Positions 11,701-23,700 of a DNA stretch of 64,000 bases are shown piece after piece. The DNA is taken from the NCBI GenBank assembly GCA_014218235.1, contig CM024753.1:185604348-185668347 (forward strand), read 5' to 3'. The translations under genes were made by a program, and so were the position numbers. This DNA comes from Colocasia esculenta (lineage: Eukaryota > Streptophyta > Magnoliopsida > Alismatales > Araceae). The stretch's first letter is position 1. The number at the start of each line of letters is the position of its first letter. The notes under the pieces were generated by a model. The model did no database searches. It was given only the letters and a program-made list of their open reading frames with translations, and was not told the origin of the DNA.

Positions 11701-14700
11701 GTAGAATGGCTTAAATGAAAGGGAAAAAGGAAGTTTGATACAAGAACATAAGCTCTTGCATAGTGCAACTATCAACTCGAGAGTGAATAGGGACACTATA
11801 TTGCATTGATTGTCCTGGTTCTCTGTTTAAGTCCCTGAAACCTCTTCCTGGTCATTCTGCAGACTATTTATATTGAATTTCGAAACAAGTATACTTTCCT
11901 CTTTTTTTTTTTCCTGGAATTGATTAATTATTATAATGCCGCTTTATGATGACTGTGGTCTAGATGATTTTGTGTGCATCTGTTTTAAGGTCTTTTTTTA
12001 ACATGTTAGTCTTGCTTTGACACCATGGAATGACTTTTCAGGTATTCAGCAATGTCGGGTTCATCTCCAGCTGATAGAAACAGTTTAAAGCCGGTAATCT
12101 ACTAGTCTTGTCTATTGTCTTATGAGAAGATACTTGCAGATGTCCTTGGTGGTGGTGATGATACTTTATAATGAGAGAGTTACTTGTGCATAATTACTTA
12201 AAACCATCTGACCAAAGTCTCCCATCCTATGCTCTCTTGCCATGATGTGCAATGGGTACAAAGAGAGTTGATAATGAAATTGTACTCACTGCCAGGGTAA
12301 TGCCAATTGTGTGAAAAGAAAAGCACCTTCTTTTGTGTCATTTTCTTCTGGCAATTGACCTACTAGGCAAGCAAAGAAGGATGTGATTTTCAATTGAGGT
12401 TTGGTTTGGATAGGTCTATTGATGCTAATAGATGATTGTTCTTGTTCTCAAAATCAAGTGTTAATATGTAAACTCTATGATTGACATAAACAAAGAGACT
12501 TATGTTATATCTACCTATTAACAAAGAGACTACATTAAAATTATAGTGTAAACAAGCACCTTGTCTTATATCTATTCTATGTTACATGAAAGATGTCCTC
12601 CTGAAATGGCAGCAGTGGGCTATGGAAATTTATGAACTCAAAGTCTTACACATTTGTCAGATTGTAGGTATGGAGTTTGAATATGAGTCCCAATTCCATG
12701 ATGTATGACCAGCCTCTCATTACTTATTATTATTAAGATTGCAGTGCTCTGGATATCAAGAATTTGTGACACAAGCAATCATTGTGCTTAGGTTTTGGCT
12801 AAGCAAGAGAAGCTTTAGCAAATTAAAGAAAATCCCAAGCTTTTACTGCATTGAGCATAGCTTTAGCAAATTGAAGAAAATCCTAAGCTTTTACTGCATT
12901 GAGCATACATCTGGTTCATTCTAGACCTGGATGAAAATGGTTTTGAAGTATACAATGTTCACATTTGTGTGCTTTCTAAGATGGGTAGATAGAATAATGA
13001 TGGACAGGATCTAGGAATATCAATATGGCAGCTTTCTGGAAACCTGCTTCCTGCCCTCCTTTTCCTAGTTTCTTAAGTTTAGATTTTGCTTGAAAGTTGT
13101 GTCATCTTATTGGCTCCAAGAAATGCAGCATTGGATCGGAACCGGGTCATGATCCAACCTAAACCTAGATTGGAAGTGGATCAGCCAAAATAGCTAATCC
13201 AAAACAAGCATTTATTTAAATTTTAAAATTAACATCAAGAGATATCATAAAATTTCCAGGAAAGTCAGAGTAAGAACGGGAGAAATGTATATGAGGTGAC
13301 ACTCAAGTGAGGGTTGGGAGTGATATCTCAGTTCATGGATTCAGTCCAATTCAAAGGTTGGATTGCCTTGGGGTCCAGTTTGAGGTGGATCACCCAGTCC
13401 TCACAGGCCTGAGTTTCTCTTTTTGGTTTTCAGGAAGGGGCTTGATATCTATATCAGTGCCATCCAATCGGAAACCATGGTTGATTATGTTCCAGTTTCT
13501 GTCTATAGCATTCATGTTTCTGTAGTTTATTCAGTGGCTTTATGATTTTCCTACGGATATTGTGTTTAGCATCTGTTTTTAATATTGTTTATGTTTTCTT
13601 TGTATTCCTCTGCTTATTGTATTATATTAACTAGTATTTCCATATGCAAACTTGATGCTAGTTTTTGATCTATTTTTTTGTGCAAAAGTCTAAGAAAATC
13701 TCTAGTGTCCCTTTCTAGAGTCATGTGTCAGAATTTTGACATTAGATATTTCTTTTTATGCAGCCATCTATCTGTTTGCCAAACCTGGCCTCATCTGACA
13801 ATGTTGATATATCGAGAACATTGAAACTGGGAAGATACACTGAGGTAGTTTTGTTCTTCATGATGAAAAATTATAATTATTATGTAGAAATAATTACTTT
13901 GTTGTTACTTTATTTTGCAGTGGTTTAATGATGTGTACTCACCTGATATTTCTGGGAAGTGTGAGGAAGTTCTTAATATGCTTTCAACTGCTTATGGGTG
14001 CCAAGTAAGTGCTTTACTTGCCCTTGAAACCATAAATGGCTATGCAATACTTCTACCTGTTAAGTGCTAGATCAGTTTATGATCCATGGCTGCTCACATC
14101 TGCACACAAGTGAATCTTTGTGATCAGCACAACTTAAGTTTCACTTTTTGCTTCCATATTTTTAGTTCTTATTATTACATTTTCCTGTTTAGTCCTTAGA
14201 AATTGTATTGCCGGAACTGGAGGAGATGCGTAATGCGCATTTGGTGTCAATTGGTTCTGAATCACTCTGTTCTTTAAACCCTGAATACAAGAATGGGTAA
14301 GATTCAATCTGATGGTGCACTGTATTGTTGAGTAAACTTGTTATAGCATTACTTGAAAAATCAATGCAATTTTGGATCCGTATTATATCTGCTTCTCAAA
14401 AGGCATGACCTTTTGTTCCTTATGTTCTGCAGGAGATGTGCTGATCTGACATTAGATTGCCGTACAAGTTTTGCTGTTTTCCAATCATTCACAGCTGCAG
14501 ACTATGTTGCTGCACAGCGACTTAGGTAAAAAGAGAACACGATGTATGCATTGTCACAAAAGTTCAATTTTGAGTTTCAAGAAAATATAGGATGCAATAT
14601 GAAAGACAGGCATTTTAGATAAATCTTGAATAGTAGATAGTGTATTGATGAACATAGGATGTCACAACTTGACATATCTTAACCTAACATAGAACATGCA

Positions 14701-17700
14701 GTTCTTGATGTCCATTTTTATTAAGGATAAATGTGATTTCCCTCTCATCCTTGGTCACATGGTGCAAGGGCCTCTTCTAGTTGCACAATGTTTCCATCTT
14801 AGAAGACCATCCTTCTCTGCTTCTCCCTTAAAGTGCTTAGTTTAACATGCCCGTGTGTGAAAATTTTGAAGTCATCAACTCGAAAGAAATGTCATCATGT
14901 ATTTGATCTTATATGGTGTATGTCTTCTATAATGAAAGGGTAATGAATGGGTGTTCCAGGAAGATATGGTTCTAATTGATGGACAAAATATTTCTAAGAG
15001 TAGTAGCTTTCGGTTCTTAGGATCTATTGTTCAAGAGAATGGGGAAGGTTTATGATGATGGTATACACAGGATTAAGACAGGTTGGTTAAAATGGAGAAG
15101 TGCATCAGGATTCCTCTATAATCGTCATATACCCGTGAAATTTAAAGGGAAGTTTTATAGAACAGTTGTGAGACCTACTTTGTTATATGGTACTGCAGTA
15201 CGAAAGGAGCACATTAACAAAATATATGTAGCAGAGATGAGGATGTTGAGATGGATGCTTGGGAAAACTAAGAAAAATAATATTAAGAATGAGCACTTCC
15301 ATAAAGACTTGGGGATAACTCCAATTGATAGTAAGATGAAAGAAAATAGACTCAGGTGGTTTGGACCATGGTTTGCCATGGCGAATTGAATCGGAGCGGA
15401 TCAGGGGAAACTCGATTCGCGATTCACCTGATTCGGTCTGATTCACATTTATATATATAAAAAGACATATAAAGGCATATATGCATGGATATATGTAACA
15501 TATGTATGGCAGATATGAGAATGAGCTCAATGATTCACATGGGATGACATGAAACTCATACCTTATTTACCATTATAATTTGTTGTTTCATTTACTTGAG
15601 ATATTACATGTAAATAAAGAAGTACCATGGAAGGCAGAATCGCTGGGATCGAGCCAAAATCGCTCGATCCTGGATCGGATCGACCCTTAAGGATCCGATT
15701 CCGCCTTGAAGCCCCCCAAAATCCCTGATTTCAGGGTCGATCGAGTCAACCGGGATCGATCGATCCCGGTGCGATTCCGTCGATCCGGCCGGTTTAAGTT
15801 TGAATTTGAACTTAGACAGCCGGATCGACCCCTTATCGGGCAAAGTCGATCGATCCGGCTTCGATCCGACCCGATAAGGGTTGATCCGGCGCGATCCCCC
15901 TTAAGTTCGGCCCTCCCACCCGAGGACACCAAAACTTGCAGGTTTTGGTGTCAAGGGAAGCACGCAAGGGTGCTCCCCCTTCCCCCCCAGCTCCGGCAGC
16001 CTCCTCCACCGCCACCAGCCTCCTCCCCAGCCGGCCTCCTCCTCCTCCTCCTCTTCTTCTTCTTCTTCTTCTTCTTCTCCTTCCTCTTCTTTTTCTTCTA
16101 AACCCTTTGTTCTCTTTGAAACTTCAAAGAGGTTAGAAGGAGCACATCCAAGGGAGATCTTCTTGAGTAGATCTCAGGAGATCTTACTCAAGCAAGGGAG
16201 AAGTTGTTCTTCTTAAGGTATATATATATTTTTAATTTCAAAATTTAGTTATAAATTCTGAAAAAAATGAAAACACATGTATACATGTTTAATCTTGTTA
16301 TATCTTCTTCTTCTTCCCCTAGATTTTGTCAATTAGACAAAATATCCAAATTTCACCCTAATTGGCTAATTAGGGTTGAAAATTGGGGCTTTTGTTGTAT
16401 TAGCACAATTAGAGATCAATTAAGTGTTTCAATCACTTAATTGACTTAATCATGCCTTTGTTTGATAATGTAACTATTTAATTTCAGGAAATTAGAGAAA
16501 ATCTCTAAATTTCACCCTAATTAGGGTTATTATTAGATGTAATTATGTTTATAATTTTATACTTACACATGAATGTGTTTGTATTGTTAATTTGTTATAG
16601 GATTAGCAATTATGGCTGATGAGGGCCACGAGGAAGAGCAGTCACCAGGCCCACAAGTAGACATTGGATGGAAACACGGTGTCCTTATTGATGCTACCTC
16701 TAAGAGAGTGCGGTGTAACCACTGTGGGAAGGAAATGAATGGAGGCGTATACCGCCTAAAACAACACATTGCAGGTATTGGAACAAATGTAGTAAAATGC
16801 AAGCATTGTCCACGGGAGTTAGTGAATGAGATGAAAGAGTACATGGCTAGAAGACAACAACAAAGAGGCATACGTATTCAACATCAAGAAGAACTGCATG
16901 AAGAGATTTCTGGGAAGGAAAAAAGTAAGGCTGCAATGAAAGGAAGACAAATTCCTGTTGATGTTGATGAATCAGATGATACAGATTATGAGGATCTCTC
17001 ACCTAATGAGAGAGAATGGCGAGAAGGACTACGGCAGAGTCGGCGTGCTGCCATGTTGGAAAGTGACATGCGGAGGTTCCATAGTACAAGAGAAGGATCA
17101 TCATCAGGGGCTAGTATAACACGGCCACTGGCACCACCCGTCAGGAGAGGTGGTTCAATGAGGGGAACGAGACCAACTAGTGGGGTTGACACATTTATGC
17201 ACAGGAAACCTTCATCAAAATAGCCTGGCATAAATCATGCATTGAAAGGGGTAAAGGCCACAGCTGCTTCTGCCAAACATGCAGTAAAAAACATTGTAAA
17301 ATGGTTTTTGCATGCAGGGGTCCCAGCCCATACAGCATCTAGTCCATACTTCCAAACAATAATAGATTCCGTTGGTGAGGCAGGCCCAGGTTTGAAAGCT
17401 CCTACACCAAAGGAGATTTATGGCAAATATCTTGAAGAGGAATTGACTGAGATAAAGGATTGGGTGGCATCATTCAAAGGTATATGGATGGCAAGAGGTT
17501 GTACTCTTATGTGTGATGGATGGACAGGAACAACAAGAAGGTCTATGATTAACTTTCTTGTATATTGCAGTGAGGGTACAGTATTCATGAAATCTGTAGA
17601 TGCAAGTGGACAAATAAAGAATGCAGATTACTTGTTTAGGCTCATGGATGAGATGGTTGAAGAAATTGGCGAGGAAAATGTAGTCCAAGTTGTCACTGAT

Positions 17701-20700
17701 AATGAAGCTAGTTACAAGGCAGTTGGAAGAAAATTGATGGCAAAACGACATCATCTTTATTGGGTCCCTTGTGCAGCACACTCCTTAGACTTGATGATGG
17801 AGGACATTGGCAAAGATAAACATGTGCATGACTTGGTGTCCAAGGCACAAATGATTACTACTTTTATTTATGGACACAATAGAATCTTACATATGATGAG
17901 AGAGTGCACAGATGGACATAACATAATTCGTCCTGGCCCAACTAGATTTGCCTCACAATTTATTGCATTGGAGAGTCTGCATAAGTTTAGACATGAGTTG
18001 GGCACTCTACTTGGCACATGTGGCTACATTGAGAGAGGAATTCAGAGATGTTGCACATGAGATTTCTTGCTTGGTCAGTGACCATCGTTTTTTGGATAGA
18101 ATCTTGTATTATTTGAAGCTAATAGAGCCTCTTGTACAAGTGTTGAGGATGGTTGATGGAGAGGATGGGGACCTTGGCCTTCACAAGAACAAGAGCATAG
18201 TGAAGCAACAAGTACATACAAACCGCTTGGTATATGGTGTCCAACTCCATCACAATCTGGAGAAATCTCAAGTCAACAATTTATACCAAGAGGGATTCAA
18301 ATGGGTATGCATGATTTAGCAAATTTCCTCTTTGGTTATAGCTACCAAAACCCAAATGATGGTGACTCATCTATGTCTGGAAGTGGATGGAAAGATTATT
18401 AGTCTTCTATCAAATGTAAGTTACATGTACAATGTCTTAAATTTCATGTTTCATGTACTATGAATGTATGTATACTTGATTTTTAATGCAAATATTAGTT
18501 CTTTCAATTTATCAGATTTTTTTTTCTCATTTTCTCTGTTTTTTCCTGCATTTTTTTTCCAAAAAAATAAACATTTTATAGTCTGGCCGATCCAGGATCG
18601 GCCAGACTTCCCTGGGATCCATCGGATCCTTCGATCCGATTCGATCCAGGATTGGATCGACCAGGGTCGATCCCGATCCTGATCCTGCCTTCCATGGGAA
18701 GTCCCCTATTTGAATCTAATAAAAATATAAAAAAAATCATATCTCTTGTTAATAAAAAGTTAACTCTCCCATCCAAGAAGAAAATCACAATTTTGGTAAT
18801 TCTATCAAAATATCGACTTTCTAATCCTCATACTTTGGCCTATCTAACAATTTCATAATTCAAATAAACCCAATAGAACACTAAAAATCTAAAATTAGGT
18901 GAAAAAAGTCAAACGTAAATATGACTTCTCCAAGGGAGCCACTCTCCTACTAACTGTGAATCGTACCGAATAAGACGAATCGGATTGATTCGGCCGAATC
19001 GAATCGAATCAGGAGATCTCCGATTCTATCCGAATCGGCGATGCGGCAAACCATGGTTTGGACATGTGCGCCATTGTCCTAACTCGGCGCCGATTAAAAG
19101 ATGTGACTAAATCTTAGTGGATGCTAGTAAAAGAGCTCAAGGTAGGCCTACAATGATATGGTGCGATGTTATTAGGAAGGACATTGGCTTTCTTGGGTTT
19201 AAATACAGATATAGCATTTGATACAAATCTTTGGCTGAACAAGATTCATGTAGCCGACCCTAAATAATGGGATAAGGCTCTGATGATGATGATGGTGATG
19301 TTGTATGTCTTATGATGGGGAGCGAGAAGCTACATAATTGGTTTGGCCCATTTGGAGTCCATTTAGAAATTTCTTATTTTTCTATAATTTTTTGGTGTAT
19401 TTTTGCACTATTTTAAAATCCAAGAGTAATAAGGTGTTTAGTTACATTTTTTTTTAACAGTTTTTTCTCTTAAATTTAAAAAAGAAGAAGAATAGACATG
19501 TAAACATGTTTGGTAAGTAATTTTTTTTTAAAGAGAAAATTCATTCCTACATAAATCTCTCTCAAAATAAAAACAAGTACCAACCAATTTTTTTAAAAAA
19601 ATTTCACACACGGTGCTCTCCCCCACCCAAAGCACCCCCGTGTCCTGCAACCCCCCCCCCCGGCCCTGTGCGCTTACCACCCCTCCCCCCCCCTGAGCCC
19701 GCCCTATACGCCCTCACCCTCCCCCCCCACCCGCCGGCTGGAACCCCCCCCCCCCCCCTCGCCCTGAGCCCGCCCTGCACCCTCCCCCCCCTCCCGTCGG
19801 CTGGAACCCCCCCCTCGCCTTGAGCCCGCCCCCGCCCTGCGCCCTTACCCCCCTCCCGCCGACTGGAACCCCCCCCCCCCCCCCCTCGCCCTGAGCCCGC
19901 CCTGCGCCCCCCCCCTCTCGCCGACCGGGACCCCCCACCCCGGCTCGGCGAACCCCACCCCCTGCGGGAACCACCACACACATCAATATAAATTTTAAAA
20001 GTTTTGACATTTTTACCCAACAGATAACGTCAAATTATTATAATTTTAAAATAAAAAATTGACACAACATAATTTTTTAGGTAAATTTTTTTTTTTTAAA
20101 AAAAGTGTTCCCAAACACCCTATAAAGTAGTCTAAAAAGAGTCAAATTAGAGTCCAATATGTATTTTTGCATTTCTTTATTTGAGTAGTCTTATTTGGAT
20201 AGGGTTTTGTATTTTTTCTCTTTAGGTTTCTAATATGATAAATCTTATTAGGGATAGAAGTCTATCTTTAATTTGAAGTCCATTAGGACTGGGAATAGCC
20301 CAAACCTATATAAACACATGTATGGCTCTATTTTGAGATAGTTGATTGATTGATTAATTGAATGAAAGAAAAAATTGTGTTTGTTCTCTGTGATGGAGAA
20401 GGAGGAGCTTTGAGAAGAAGCTTCACCCCAAGGTGGTCCTTGTGAAAGGGAGGGCGCGAAGCCTACACCCCCACCTTCTATCCTCTCTTCGGTGAGACTC
20501 CGGCTATTCTTCCCTTTTCTTTCGTTGTCCTCTACTCTGTCCCACATCAATTTTGGTATCAGAGCAGGCTTCGGTTCCTTCCATGGAGCCGAGATCCAGC
20601 CGCCTTCTTCCTTCTCCTGCTCGCACGCCTGTAGGGTTCCCTACGCCGCCCTATCGTCAGCCGCTCGCAGGGCATCCCTATGGAAGCCCTTCTGCCCACT

Positions 20701-23700
20701 TGGCCACTGCCGCGAGTGTCCGCCCACTCACGCCATCGCCCGTCTTGGGACGACTCCGGTTCGCGCCCTCACGCCCTCGCACCTTGTTCGCTATAGTTGC
20801 AGGCCGCACTAGCGCCCTACTCTCGTCCGTCCTCGAACGCCCACGGCCTCGTCCGTGGCCATCCTGTTCTCTCCAGCGCTCACGCCAGCCTGCGTTTTGC
20901 CCCAACTTCAAGCATCGCTAGTGCCTTCGCCCGTGCCAGCGCTAGCGCCAGCCTTCACCCGTGCCCTTAGACCCACCTGCGCCTGCGCTCGTGGCCGCCT
21001 GTCCGCGTTTGCCTACGCCAGCGACAGCGCTTGCGTCCGTCAGCGCCAACGACAGCGCCCGCGACCACCCTCTCCAGCGCTCTCTCTCCTTTCCCCTCCC
21101 ACGCTCTCTCTCGGCTTCCCCAGAAGAAGAAAAAGGAAGAAGAGGAGGAAGGAGATGTCGTCAGAGCCTCTGTTGCCGGAGCTGCCCTCTGGCGCCATCG
21201 TCGCCGCTGTGGGACCCGCCGTGTGCCGGTGCCGTCACCGGCAACCACCCCCATCGTCGTCATGCCCTTCCTTTTCCCTCCCGCTCTTTGGTCTCTCCCA
21301 CTCTTTGGTTTCTACGTGAGACAGAAGCAGCGTGAGGTAGAAGAAGTCGCGAGCCTTTAAGGAATCTGGTCAACCTATTTGACTCTGTTTTAGCCAAACT
21401 CGGTTCGCTACAGTGCACAAGTAGAGCACTTAGACTACTATCGCACCACCAGTGTAGGGGATTCATTTGTGCTCCGATTCACGTGTTGTTTGTGTCGTTG
21501 TGATCGTCTCAACGAATCCCAATTAGTCAGTAATTGGCCCCCTGCGGCAGTTCATCCAGTTTTACATCAATTTGGGTAATCTCTTACACATGTGCCACAT
21601 GAATTTTAGCTTCCTCATCCTTCTACCAAATGAGAAGCCGACAAAAATAATACTCGATGAGGAGAATTAAAACAATTATATTTCCCAGGCTATTGTTGAT
21701 ATTTTATTGCAAACTGGTGAGATTATTGTTGATGGTGATCAGGCTTTTGTAGAGTTTCACCTAAAATTTTTAGGCAGAACCTAGTTGAAATCAGTTAATT
21801 ATTTTGATGGAGCATGGTGATTATTGATCCATCGAGATCCTATATTACTTTGGGAAAAGAGTGGTTGGAAGAGCGACATTTTGCTATCGACTCAAACCAG
21901 TCTATGTGTATTATCCAACCACCGCATTTAAGAGGTAAATTTTGTTTTCCCAAGTATATTTCTCTTGCTGGCAAGCCAATGCTTCCAGAGAAGACTGTGA
22001 TTGATGAAAAGTCATTGGAGTTGGTGACCATTACTAATCGTGTATGTGTGAAGACTATTTTTGTTGATGTTTGGGATCAAGACTTGTTCATCGAGTCTGG
22101 AGTTCATTTGATATGTGATGATGTGTTTGAGATAAACCCATCATTGACAGCTATCAGTGATCTGCAAGATTTTACTAGAGATCAGTGCAACTATGATATG
22201 ATATGGTGCAATCTTGACGCATACTTTCTATGTAGACTGCAACTTTTCAGAAGGTATATTGGTTTGGATATCCCTATGGCGACTTTACTAGTGTAAGACT
22301 TTGTTATTCCCCTGCCTCTTGTATGGATATTGTGACAGTTCAAAACTCAAGGACGAGTTTTCTCAAACTAGGGGAGAATGATGGGGAGCGAGAAGCTACA
22401 TAATTGGTTTGGCCTATTTGGAGTCTATTTAGAAATTTTTTATTTTTTTGTAAATTTTTGGTGTATTTTTGCACTATTTTCCAAGGGTAAAGTTGTCCAA
22501 AAAGAGTCAAATTAGAGTCCAATTAGTTTTTATTATGTATTTTTACATTTCTTTATTTGAGTAGTCTTATTTGGGTAGGATTATGTATTTTTTTCTCATT
22601 TGGTTTCTAATATGATAAGTGTTATCAGGGATAGAAGTCTATCTTTAATCTGAAGTTCATTAGGATTGAGAACAGCCCAAACCTATATAAACATATGTAT
22701 AGCTCTATTTTGAGATAATTGATTGATTGATTAATTGAATGAAAGAAGAAATTGTGTTTGTTCTCTGTGATGGAGAAGAAGGAGCTTTGAGAAGAAGCTT
22801 CACCCCAAGGTGGACCCTGTGAAGGGGAGGGCGCAAAGCCTATATGATGCGGCACAGAGGGCGTGGAGGGAGAAGAAGAAAGAAAATAGGATTGGTGAAG
22901 CGTGGAGGAGGAAGAAGAAGAAGGGTGTTGGGCTTCCACCATGGGGATTCCACCCTACTGAAGGAGAAGACAAGAAGGCTGTGCACAAAGCTTTTCTTCA
23001 AATCTTCATTCTTCTCCAAAAGTGGGATACAACCTAATTTATAGAGATAAAACTCTAATGACCCCTTTTTAACCTTTTATTGGACTAAAATACCCTTAGA
23101 CCTAAAAATGGGCAAAATTCGCACCCGAAAATACCCAGAAAATAGAAAACACTCTAATGGGCCTCATTTGGGCCTTATTCATACAACCAAATGCTCAAAC
23201 AACTAAAACAGACACTTGAAAGTCAAGGAAGCCCATCGCCAAGCTATATGGGTGTCGTCGTCGCTGCACGTCGCCTCCGTCTTTGATAGACTTTGGCTGG
23301 CCCGGTCCCAGGCTCGGATGTCCCCACCAATTCTCCCCTGCTTCGAGAAAATTCGTCCTCGAGTTTTGAAGTAGGGCAATATCCAAGAGGAGATGAGGTA
23401 AGGAGCAACCACAAAACACATCTCGAAAACATGTAGATCCATCAAGCAAAGAACCACATCTCGAGTTGAGAAATGTGTCTTAGTTTCAATCCATATGCGA
23501 TCAAAGTCATCCAGATTGATGCTAGCTTGTATATCCTTCGACTGTTCGACCACCACTCCAATTATCTCTTCCATTGTCAACTCATTCTCCTTAACGAAGC
23601 CATCATCTGCTCCAAACATCTCAGACTCAAGCTGTTTATAATACCCATCTATCAATGATTCATCTGCTACATAGGATACTTCCATTAGTAGGTGTTCAGA

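Larger units (their letters stand above)
15367..19055. mobile_element. Outer hAT element inserted in the RTE LINE
   Basis: A perfect 8-bp TSD, gtttggac, flanks it (15359-15366, 19056-19063). Ends are inverted repeats catggtttgcc / ggcaaaccatg. Removing it restores the LINE motif RLRWFGHV. Outside the inner insertion it is a non-coding ~0.6-kb element whose right part (18705-18960) is the reverse complement of 8150-8430 in intron 7. Subterminal regions are rich in gaatcgg-type motifs. Confidence 0.85.

Noticed and set aside
19604..20020. Glycine/arginine-rich minus-strand ORFs
   Set aside because: Translation of the cytosine-rich repeat core of the TIR element; several frames are open for the same reason.
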